Shown here: positions 1-4,610 of the stretch, piece by piece
Position numbering within the stretch: the first letter of the stretch is position 1
How the letters are laid out: the number at the start of each line of letters is the position of its first letter
Origin: Candidatus Berkelbacteria bacterium
Lineage (GTDB): Bacteria; Patescibacteriota; UBA1384; VFKW01
Assembly: GCA_009885355.1 (NCBI GenBank)
Contig: VFKW01000069.1
Coordinates: 1-5,627, forward strand
Reading direction: 5' to 3'
Length of the DNA stretch: 5,627 nucleotides
The notes under the pieces: generated by a model
Databases searched by the model: none
Told to the model about the DNA's origin: nothing
What the model saw: only the letters and a program-made list of their open reading frames with translations
Position numbers and translations under genes: made by a program

Positions 1-2
1 AA

Positions 3-40
3 GCACGTCAGTGCATGGCAAGTATTTCTCATGAGAATAC
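3..40 (+). other. Two small hairpins at the left edge
   Basis: Two potential hairpins lie next to each other. The first pairs GCAC (3-6) with GTGC (11-14) around a four-base loop. The second pairs GTATT-T-CTC (22-30) with GAGAATAC (33-40), with one bulged T. A second CTCATGAG octamer follows at 44-51. Together with the interleaved stems just downstream they suggest a folded leader or the 3' part of a structured RNA. I do not recognise a named RNA family. The stems are short, so the functional claim is weak. Confidence 0.3.
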
Positions 41-54
41 GACCTCATGAGTCC

Positions 55-105
55 CCGCTGCCTAAGAAACCCCGGGATTAGCGGCAGCGGTTCCCGGGGA
101 GTTTC
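55..105 (+). other. Interleaved stems: possible H-type pseudoknot or attenuator
   Basis: Two helices are interleaved. Stem A pairs CCGCTGCC (55-62) with GGCAGCGG (83-90), eight perfect pairs. Stem B pairs CCCCGGGA (70-77) with TCCCGGGG (92-99), and after a two-base bulge GAAA (66-69) with TTTC (102-105). The 3' strand of A sits inside the loop of B and the 5' strand of B sits inside the loop of A. This is H-type pseudoknot topology, or two mutually exclusive hairpins. The segment is clearly more GC-rich than its surroundings and lies upstream of purA. It resembles no riboswitch or ribozyme class that I can name with confidence. Confidence 0.5.
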
Positions 106-111
106 ATTTTT
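66..111 (+). terminator. Probable intrinsic terminator upstream of purA
   Basis: Stem B described for 55-105 (arms 66-77 and 92-105) is followed by ATTTTT (106-111), the shape of a Rho-independent terminator on the plus strand. It could end a transcript entering from the left of the window. It could also be the conditional arm of an attenuator, because its loop can pair with an upstream segment at 55-62. The T-tract is short, and the loop of about 14 bases is larger than usual. Confidence 0.45.
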
Positions 112-200
112 AAAATGTTTGACTTTAGTATTGTAATTAATTGAACTCAAGTGTAGGATGTTAAAGGATTAGATTGGGGAATTGAAATTTAACATTCCAA

Positions 201-206
201 TATAAT
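201..206 (+). promoter_or_regulatory. -10-like box for purA
   Basis: A perfect TATAAT lies 32 bases upstream of the purA start codon, in an AT-rich stretch. No good -35 box is seen at 16-18 bp spacing: 17 bp upstream reads GGAATT, and TTGAAA at 182-187 is only 13 bp away. The promoter call therefore rests on the -10 box and its position. Initiation here would start transcription a few bases before the ribosome binding site and leave the structured 55-105 region outside this transcript. Confidence 0.4.
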
Positions 207-223
207 TACATTTGTCACAGGGT

Positions 224-230
224 GAGGAGG
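224..230 (+). promoter_or_regulatory. Ribosome binding site that sets the purA start
   Basis: GAGGAGG ends eight bases before the ATG at 239. It lies downstream of an in-frame TTG at 212, so it supports ATG 239 and argues against the longer reading. Confidence 0.8.
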
Positions 231-238
231 ACTCGTGG

Positions 239-1531
239 ATGGAGATAAATAGGGGTAAAGTAACAATTGTTGCTGGAGGTCAGTGGGGAGATGAGGGTAA
301 GGGTAGAGTAGTTGATCTTTTTGCTGGCAACTCCGATATGGTTATCCGTTGTCAAGGCGGTCCAAATGCGGGCCATACTGTTATTAACGACCAGGGAAAG
401 TTTGTCTTACATACAGTTCCGTCAGGGATTTTCAATCCTAACGCTATTTGTATTATTGGGGCGGGTACGGTCATCAATCCGATTGAATTAGTAAAAGAGT
501 TAACTGGGTTGATTGATCGTGGGATTGATATCACTCGACTGCTGATTTCCGAACGGGCTCATCTGATCATGCCATATCATCGATTGATGGATAAGCTTGA
601 TGAGGAAAGACTAAGCGGAAGTAAAATAGGATCCACTGGTCACGGAATTGCGTGGGCATATACTGATAAAGCGGCTCGTCGTGGTTATCGTGCTTATGAC
701 TTGTTGGATCTTGATGCATTGCAGCAGAGACTTGAAAGAGAATTGCCTTGGAATAATATGCAGCTTTCGCTTTATGGTCATCCCGGAATGACGGTGGATG
801 AGATCATGAGTGAACTGGCGCCGTGTGCTGTGTTTTTAAGACAGTATATCGGCGACACTGTTGCTGTGATTTCGAAAGCTATTTCGGAAGGTCGAATTGT
901 AACGTTGGAAGGGCAGCTTGGGGTAATGCGGGATTTGGATTTTGGGGTATATCCTTTTGTTACTTCTTCTGATCCGACTCCGGCAGGCATGTGTGCTGGG
1001 GCAGGGGTTTCGCCTATTCATATTGGTCGAATCGTCGGGGTCGTTAAAGCGTATACATCAGCTGTAGGTTCTGGGCCTTTTCCGACAGAACTTATTGGAC
1101 CTGAGGGCGATGCGCTTCGTAAAATAGGTGATGAATACGGTGCTACGACCGGTCGTCCAAGGCGATGCGGTTGGTTTGATGTAGTCGCGGTGAAATGGGC
1201 AGGACAGGTTGCCGGATTTACCGAGATGGTTATCACAAAAATCGATATTTTAGATGGAAGAGAGGAGCTCCCAATTTGTGTGGGGTATACTCTGAATGGC
1301 AAGGAAGTTGATTCCTTTCCGATGACTGCTGAAATGGGTTTAGTGAAGCCGGTTTACAAGATTATGTCAGGCTGGACAGAAGATACTTCTGGTGCGCGGT
1401 CAATGAGTGATTTGCCTTTGAATGCGATCAAATATATCAATGAGATCGAAAGGCTTATTGAGATACCGATTACACAGGTTTCAGTTGGACCTGAAAGAGA
1501 TGCGATCATTGTTCGATCGCCAAATATCTAA
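239..1531 (+). CDS. purA: Adenylosuccinate synthetase
   Basis: This cytosolic enzyme joins IMP and aspartate using GTP to give adenylosuccinate, the first committed step from IMP to AMP. The 430-residue product has the usual family length. Visible motifs are the N-terminal GQWGDEGKG (about 14-22, with the catalytic Asp18), NAGHT (43-47, catalytic His46), GSTGHGIAWAYTDKAARRG (131-149), EGQLGVMRDLDFG (224-236), TGRPRRCGWFD (304-313, the arginines of the aspartate/IMP loop) and KIDILDG (334-340, guanine binding). The start is set by the GAGGAGG site at 224-230; an in-frame TTG at 212 would add nine residues but lies upstream of that site. Two motifs differ from the textbook form: E. coli has EGAQGT where this has EGQLGV, and GTTGRG where this has GSTGHG. 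The gene stands alone, with its own terminator downstream. The next gene is on the opposite strand and no other purine gene is in view. Confidence 0.96.
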   Translation: MEINRGKVTIVAGGQWGDEGKGRVVDLFAGNSDMVIRCQGGPNAGHTVINDQGKFVLHTVPSGIFNPNAICIIGAGTVINPIELVKELTGLIDRGIDITRLLISERAHLIMPYHRLMDKLDEERLSGSKIGSTGHGIAWAYTDKAARRGYRAYDLLDLDALQQRLERELPWNNMQLSLYGHPGMTVDEIMSELAPCAVFLRQYIGDTVAVISKAISEGRIVTLEGQLGVMRDLDFGVYPFVTSSDPTPAGMCAGAGVSPIHIGRIVGVVKAYTSAVGSGPFPTELIGPEGDALRKIGDEYGATTGRPRRCGWFDVVAVKWAGQVAGFTEMVITKIDILDGREELPICVGYTLNGKEVDSFPMTAEMGLVKPVYKIMSGWTEDTSGARSMSDLPLNAIKYINEIERLIEIPITQVSVGPERDAIIVRSPNI

Positions 1532-1554
1532 TATTGAATTGATACATATTACTT

Positions 1555-1581
1555 CGGCAAACTTAGGTTTGCCGTTTTTTT
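1555..1581 (+). terminator. Intrinsic terminator of purA
   Basis: CGGCAAAC (1555-1562) pairs perfectly with GTTTGCCG (1567-1574) around a TTAG loop and is followed by seven T residues. It lies 24 bases after the purA stop codon. This is a textbook Rho-independent terminator on the plus strand. It lacks a T-run in the other direction and so is probably not an efficient terminator for the converging minus-strand gene. Confidence 0.9.
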
Positions 1582-1596
1582 AAGTAAAATTATCAG

Positions 1597-1630
1597 TGTC
1601 ATTTAACAAGCGATCGCTTGTTAAATGACA
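1597..1630. repeat. 34-bp perfect palindrome, left copy
   Basis: The half-site TGTCATTTAACAAGCGA is followed directly by its exact reverse complement with no spacer, centred between 1613 and 1614 on GCGATCGC. The same 34 bp recurs at 2208-2241, so the copies are direct and inverted repeats at once. On the minus strand the last two sense codons (Val, Ile) and the TAA stop of the PaaX/Cas2-like gene are read from this palindrome. The symmetry breaks at 1596/1631. As RNA it would form a long hairpin at the 3' end of that transcript, but no T-run follows it immediately. Confidence 0.97.
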
Positions 1631-2160
1631 TGTGTTTCTAGGTCAAAGTATTTTATGAGGTTTTCTTGAGTTGGGAGATGATCGGTGGTCAAGTATGCCA
1701 CATAGGGAGAAATACCTAGGGTTTGGGAAATCACGGCTATTTCCTGTTTACAATTGTAAGGAAAGGTCCAGAGACTGTTTTGAATTTTTTTAAATCCAAA
1801 TTCGAATAGCTTGAAGCGAAGATAATCGCGCTCTTTTCTTTTGTGTTCGGGGATATCGTAGCAGACTAGATGCCAATTGCCATCCCAGATTTCGTCTTTT
1901 TTGATTGAGGAAATATCGTCGATTTCTATTTTGGCGAGTAATTGTTTACCTTTTTCGGTTAATTGGATTCTTTCTCCAGAAAGATAAATGATATCGTTTT
2001 CAATTAGTTTTTTAATAGATGGTTTGTATCTTTTCTTCGGTTGTTTTTTTATAAGTGGTTTTAAGATTTGAATTATATTTGGAGCGACAAAAGATGCGGC
2101 TATAATTCCGAGAATGCCAATCGTTTTTAATATTTCTTTTTGATTTTGAGAAATTCTCAT
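1621..2160 (-). CDS. PaaX C-terminal/Cas2-fold protein with winged-helix region
   Basis: The 179-residue product resembles the small PaaX-like proteins common in CPR genomes. Residues 8-34 form a hydrophobic helix that may be a membrane segment or the first helix of the DNA-binding domain. Residues about 40-80 look like a winged helix (RYKPSIKKLIENDIIYLSG, then QLTEKGKQLL). Residues 92-179 match the PaaX C-terminal/Cas2-like ferredoxin fold: WHLVCYDIPEHKRKERDYL, then FGFKKIQNSLWTFPYNC. Asp102, at the end of the first strand, occupies the place of the Cas2 metal-binding Asp, and IQNSLW parallels the RVQ-S-VF strand of Cas2. ATG 2160 is chosen because the upstream in-frame TTG (2220) lies inside the -35 box and palindrome; the ribosome binding site is weak (TGGGA). 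No cas1, CRISPR repeats or phenylacetate genes are in view. The gene could be a DNA-binding regulator, a nuclease or a mobility protein. The fold assignment is fairly sure; the function is not. Confidence 0.8.
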   Translation of the reverse strand: MRISQNQKEILKTIGILGIIAASFVAPNIIQILKPLIKKQPKKRYKPSIKKLIENDIIYLSGERIQLTEKGKQLLAKIEIDDISSIKKDEIWDGNWHLVCYDIPEHKRKERDYLRFKLFEFGFKKIQNSLWTFPYNCKQEIAVISQTLGISPYVAYLTTDHLPTQENLIKYFDLETHVI

Positions 2161-2190
2161 ATGATCCCAGTTCAAATTAATTATAATATT

Positions 2191-2220
2191 ATTATAGTAT
2201 ACATTTATGTCATTTAACAA
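2191..2220 (-). promoter_or_regulatory. Promoter of the PaaX/Cas2-like gene, -35 box inside the palindrome
   Basis: Read on the minus strand, TTGTTA (2220-2215) and TATAAT (2196-2191) are separated by 18 bp. This is a good sigma-70-type promoter. Transcription would start about 25 bases before ATG 2160. The -35 box is part of one arm of the right palindrome, so any protein bound to the palindrome would cover the promoter. This is what an autoregulatory operator would look like. Confidence 0.65.
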
Positions 2221-2245
2221 GCGATCGCTTGTTAAATGACATAAA
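2204..2245. repeat. 42-bp perfect palindrome, right copy
   Basis: The same 34-bp core as at 1597-1630 lies at 2208-2241. Here it is extended by four more pairs on each side (TTTA at 2204-2207 with TAAA at 2242-2245), giving 42 bp of unbroken dyad symmetry centred between 2224 and 2225. The symmetry ends at 2203/2246. The centre-to-centre distance to the left copy is 611 bp. The outer edge lies two bases from the end of the neighbouring insertion sequence. Confidence 0.97.
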
Positions 2246-2247
2246 AT

Positions 2248-2270
2248 GGGATCATACGCAATATAGGGTT
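2248..2270 (+). repeat. Left terminal inverted repeat of the ISAon1-like element
   Basis: The 23 bp match the reverse complement of 3647-3669 without mismatch. After one mismatch the next three bases (TAG) match again. The transposase stop codon (TAG, 2271-2273) begins directly after this repeat, so the coding region runs to the very end of the element. Confidence 0.95.
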
Positions 2271-3263
2271 CTAGGAATATAATTTTGCTACTCGAAATAA
2301 ATGGAATTTCTTATCTCTTACACCTCGGACGACAGTCCTGAAGTTTTTAAGTTTTGCATTAAAAGACTCTGCTGAAGCATTAGTGCTTCGGTTGGTAAAA
2401 TAATTAAAGATGGTTTTTTTATGTAGCCGAATGGACTCTGCAGCTACGTTAAATGAATCAATATTTTTTTCTTCAACCTTTTGGAACCATTTATCAAAGC
2501 TTTCTTCAGCTTCTAAAATTGAATGGCCGTTCTCATAGCAATTTCTAAACATCATCGAAAGCTCATAGGCAATTTTTAATTCTGGAAATTTTTCAAAAAG
2601 AATCTCTGATCTTTCTTTTTGTTTTTCATGCCATTTATTTTTAGATTTAAATAACAGATAACGGCTTCTGGCCAGAAGTTGTTTTCTAGTATCTCCATTT
2701 TTGAATATTTCAGGGGTATATTTTCTACCTTCTTTTTTAGCTAATATAATTTGCTCGTTTTCTTCGCGAAGAGCTTCTTTTCGAAAGGCAATTCTAATTT
2801 CTTGCGTGGCTTCACTGACGAGCTGTTGAACATGAAATCTGTCAGTTACCGGTGTCGCATTCGGGAAAGAATAGCTGACTATGTTGCTCATTGTATCTGC
2901 CATGTCGAGTGTAATTTCTTCTACTTTATTTCTTTCAATCTCGGGTATCTTCGCCAGAATAGCCGCCACATCTTTAGATTTTGTTCCTTGAACCATTGCC
3001 ACTAAAGCTCTTTTTTTACCGTGAAATTCTTTATTGGTCAGAACAGTGTAAAGCTCTCCGTTAGTAATAGCGACCTCATCCAGGCTCAGTTGCTTGCCGA
3101 TATTTTTGGGAAATATTATCCACTCATCGGCATGTTCTTTTTGATCCCAATTTTTATATCCGCTTAGATGATCTTTGTATTGTTTTTCAAATTCTTTGAC
3201 CGGGAGCCTTTGAGACTTTGCGATAGAAGCCAGCGAGGATGGTTCCTCTTCCGCCGTCTTCTT
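2271..3263 (-). CDS. ISAon1-type ISL3 family DDE transposase (second ORF)
   Basis: This protein carries out cut and rejoin steps at the element's ends. The open frame runs from just after a TAA at 3266-3264 and spans 330 sense codons. The first ATG is only at 3002 and would exclude the first catalytic Asp, so the functional protein must begin upstream. Catalytic residues in frame numbering are Asp62 in QLSLDEVAI, Asp141 in TDRFHVQQL and Glu299 in STNASAESFNAKLKNFR. ITLDMADTM is the typical ISL3 motif before the second Asp. A helix-turn-helix-like stretch, SLASIAKSQRLPVKEFEKQY, lies near the frame start. The upstream ORF overlaps by 77 bases in another frame, and reaching this frame from it needs a +1 (or -2) shift. 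No ATG, GTG or TTG lies in the overlap; a CTG follows AGAGGA by about 10 bases. The family call is strong; the start is unresolved. Confidence 0.88.
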   Translation of the reverse strand, partial: KKTAEEEPSSLASIAKSQRLPVKEFEKQYKDHLSGYKNWDQKEHADEWIIFPKNIGKQLSLDEVAITNGELYTVLTNKEFHGKKRALVAMVQGTKSKDVAAILAKIPEIERNKVEEITLDMADTMSNIVSYSFPNATPVTDRFHVQQLVSEATQEIRIAFRKEALREENEQIILAKKEGRKYTPEIFKNGDTRKQLLARSRYLLFKSKNKWHEKQKERSEILFEKFPELKIAYELSMMFRNCYENGHSILEAEESFDKWFQKVEEKNIDSFNVAAESIRLHKKTIFNYFTNRSTNASAESFNAKLKNFRTVVRGVRDKKFHLFRVAKLYS

Positions 3264-3591
3264 TTAAAAAATCGGCAAATTCTTTTTCAAGTTGAGTGCC
3301 GGGAAAAGATAAAGCGATGTTTCTTTTGAGATATTCTTTTTGTCCTTCAATCTTCCAATATCTCCTTCGAAAGGTTAAAAGAGTTCGTCTGCCTCTGATT
3401 GGAAAATCCGTGATAGTGATGTCATGGAATTTTCTGGCGATAACTTTTTGATCGCCTGTTATTGGCGGAGCATCTTTTTCTTCCATAATTATTCGAATAT
3501 CTTCACTATCGATTTTCCCATCAACCAGAACAAACCAATCAAATATGCCTTTAGGGAAAATGAGCTCCAGAATCTTTTGTTGTGTTTCCAT
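3187..3591 (-). CDS. ISAon1-type transposase N-terminal region protein (first ORF)
   Basis: The 134-residue product corresponds to the separate N-terminal ORF of ISAon1-type elements, presumably part of the DNA-binding module that recognises the terminal repeats. It has the expected features: an N-terminal LIFPKGIFDWFVLVDGKID segment, a central basic stretch (FPIRGRRTLLTFRRRYWKIEG) and an acidic/aromatic tail. The conserved reading stops in the overlap with the second ORF. The start at ATG 3591 is preceded by AAGGGA about 11 bases upstream, a slightly long spacing. The start codon and ribosome binding site lie in an inverted repeat (3591-3630) that may limit translation. It could act alone as a regulator or be the first half of a frameshift fusion. 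Confidence 0.82.
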   Translation of the reverse strand: METQQKILELIFPKGIFDWFVLVDGKIDSEDIRIIMEEKDAPPITGDQKVIARKFHDITITDFPIRGRRTLLTFRRRYWKIEGQKEYLKRNIALSFPGTQLEKEFADFLKEDGGRGTILAGFYRKVSKAPGQRI

Positions 3592-3630
3592 ATGATAAAA
3601 GTTCCCTTAATTTACTAACTTTTTATCATA
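3591..3630 (-). promoter_or_regulatory. Inverted repeat over the transposase -10 box, RBS and start codon
   Basis: On the minus strand TATGATAAAAAGTT (3630-3617) can pair with AACTTTTATCATA (3603-3591), with a single bulged A. The 13-base loop contains the AAGGG ribosome binding site, and the 3' arm ends on the A of the start codon. The upstream arm begins with TATGAT, a plausible -10 box. A transcript started there would lack most of that arm, whereas one reading in from outside the element would carry both arms and hide the start. The matching -35 position (TAGGGT) lies in the terminal repeat and is weak. Confidence 0.55.
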
Positions 3631-3646
3631 ACTTATTTTAGTCTAA

Positions 3647-3669
3647 AACCCTATATTGCGTATGATCCC
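3647..3669 (-). repeat. Right terminal inverted repeat of the ISAon1-like element
   Basis: It is the exact reverse complement of 2248-2270 over 23 bp. It marks the outer boundary next to the truncated surface protein gene at 3672. Confidence 0.95.
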
Positions 3670-3671
3670 TA

Positions 3672-4511
3672 TTTAGTAGCCGCCGCAACATCACCGCTAT
3701 AGTAGTAGGATTAGTCGCCATCGCCGGTATCTCAAGCTGGTTTATAGTCAAACCATTTATGAGTGCAGATATCGCTAGTACAAATATCATAACCGCCAAC
3801 GTCTCAAAAACAGTATTCGAGCCGGGTGAAAAAGTCGGTTTTTGGTATACTCAAACATTAAAATTTAGCCCTATTTTTCCAACAACAGTGAACACTACCA
3901 ATTCTATCGTAAATTCTTCAGGCGCCACCGTTTACACATTTCCATATAAGGTATACACCGCAACCCCGCCATATCCAACAACTCCAACCACTTTTCCCTT
4001 ATCCTGGGATCAAAATCTGACCAATGGTACAGCAGCTCCGGAAGGCCAATATACTTTGGTCACTGCCGCGATTTCTGGTAAAGCCGTGAGCTATAATTAT
4101 GCCCCGGTTTCATTTTACATCATCACCTCAACTGCAAAATACGCCCCTGACGCCCCTGTCACTTTTTCTCTAAACAATACAAGCACAACCCCATTCACCG
4201 TCACCGGCGACTATATTTCAATTCTCGACTGGGAAGGCAACAAAGTCTATACCTATCCAGCCACATCCAGCTTCATCTTTAAACCGAATATCCCAACAAT
4301 CCTAACCTGGGATCAAAAATACACCGACGGCACCACCGCCCCCTGGAGTTCATACACCGTCTCCATCAGCGGCTCAGTCGGATCTCTCATTAAAAGCACA
4401 CCGAAAATAGCAAACATCTACGGCACCTACCCATCTGACACAGGGGATGAATCAGGCGTCGAAGGAGACGCAATCACTTACAAGGGCCTGTCGTTAAATA
4501 TACCTGAATAA
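3672..4511 (+). pseudogene. Membrane-anchored Ig-like surface protein, 5' end lost at the IS boundary
   Basis: The frame is open from the IS edge to the TAA at 4509-4511. It begins FSSRRNITAIVVGLVAIAG, followed by a short polar segment and FIVKPFM. This is a basic patch followed by a hydrophobic signal anchor, so the exported protein continues upstream of the first ATG at 3759. No ATG, GTG or TTG occurs in frame between 3672 and 3759, so the true start was removed at the IS junction. Counting from ATG 3759 (250 residues), two Ig-like units of roughly 100 residues follow, each ending in a similar motif: LSWDQNLTNGTAAPEGQYTL (81-100) and LTWDQKYTDGTTAPWSSYTV (182-201). The motif resembles BsuPI/FlgD-type beta-sandwiches. 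The protein is rich in Thr, Ser and Pro, with an acidic tail. Its codons are noticeably C-rich compared with the neighbours. The function is unknown; an extracellular structural or adhesive role is an inference. Expression from ATG 3759 would give a protein without its anchor. Confidence 0.7.
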
Positions 4512-4535
4512 GAAATTTTTATTAATTTAAGCAAA

Positions 4536-4567
4536 AAGAAAAGCGAGTTGTAAAACTCGCTTTTCTT
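4536..4567. terminator. Strong hairpin terminator after the surface protein gene
   Basis: AAGAAAAGCGAGTT (4536-4549) pairs perfectly with AACTCGCTTTTCTT (4554-4567) around a GTAA loop, 14 pairs in all. The A-rich 5' arm and T-rich 3' arm make it usable in both directions. It lies 24 bases after the surface protein stop and would shield the transposase gene at 4611 from read-through. Confidence 0.85.
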
Positions 4568-4579
4568 GGTTAAATAGGG

Positions 4580-4585
4580 TATAAT
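4580..4585 (+). promoter_or_regulatory. -10-like box for the IS5-family transposase
   Basis: A perfect TATAAT lies 25 bases before the start codon. The expected -35 position falls in the 3' arm of the terminator hairpin (TCGCTT at 17 bp) and is a poor match, so the promoter is probably weak. This is common for transposase genes. Confidence 0.4.
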
Positions 4586-4598
4586 TAAGTAAAGAAAT

Positions 4599-4605
4599 AA
4601 GGAGG
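4599..4605 (+). promoter_or_regulatory. Ribosome binding site of the IS5-family transposase
   Basis: AAGGAGG is followed by five bases and then ATG 4611. This favours that start over the in-frame ATG four codons later at 4623. Confidence 0.8.
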
Positions 4606-4610
4606 CGTTT

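Larger units (their letters stand above)
2248..3669 (-). mobile_element. ISAon1-like insertion sequence (ISL3 family), complete
   Basis: The 1,422-bp element is bounded by 23-bp perfect terminal inverted repeats starting GGGATCATACGCAATATAGG, at 2248-2270 and 3647-3669. Inside are two minus-strand ORFs that match the two-part ISAon1 arrangement: an N-terminal region protein and the DDE transposase. The flanking eight bases, CATAAAAT on the left and TATTTAGT on the right, do not match, so no target duplication is visible. The element separates the palindrome-bracketed gene from a surface protein gene that has lost its start. The family is an established type I associate mainly with Bacteroidetes. 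Confidence 0.92.

Noticed and set aside
1..81. Open plus-strand frame from the window edge to TAG at 79-81, possibly the end of an upstream gene
   Set aside because: It is only 26 codons, with no recognisable similarity, and it runs through the GC-rich structured region. It is possible but cannot be supported.
41..105. Self-cleaving ribozyme (hammerhead or twister) suggested by CCTAAG, GAAAC and the interleaved stems
   Set aside because: The conserved hammerhead core (CTGATGA plus GAAA with three stems) is absent, and the 20-base interval inside stem A is too small for the twister layout.
212..238. In-frame TTG start adding nine residues to PurA
   Set aside because: The strong GAGGAGG site lies between this TTG and ATG 239. 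PurA proteins normally begin only about a dozen residues before GQWGDEGKG, which fits the ATG.
778..1302. Minus-strand open frames inside purA
   Set aside because: They are antisense to a clearly conserved gene, have no ribosome binding sites and overlap one another. They are shadows of purA codon structure.
2161..2220. Longer reading of the PaaX/Cas2-like gene from TTG 2220
   Set aside because: The TTG is part of the -35 box and palindrome, so it would not be transcribed. The extra residues are low-complexity Asn/Ile and unlike the family.
2208..2241. Ten-codon ORF encoded on both strands of the palindrome (starting ATGTCA, ending TGA)
   Set aside because: It is an automatic result of the palindrome's symmetry, has no ribosome binding site and overlaps the promoter.
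1597..2245. CRISPR array or cas locus suggested by repeated palindromes beside a Cas2-fold gene
   Set aside because: There are only two repeat copies with a gene between them, no regular spacers and no cas1 or other cas genes. The PaaX C-terminal fold resembles Cas2 without implying CRISPR function.
2240..3677. Eight-base target duplication around the ISAon1-like element
   Set aside because: The flanks read CATAAAAT and TATTTAGT and do not match in direct orientation, even when the boundary is shifted by one base.
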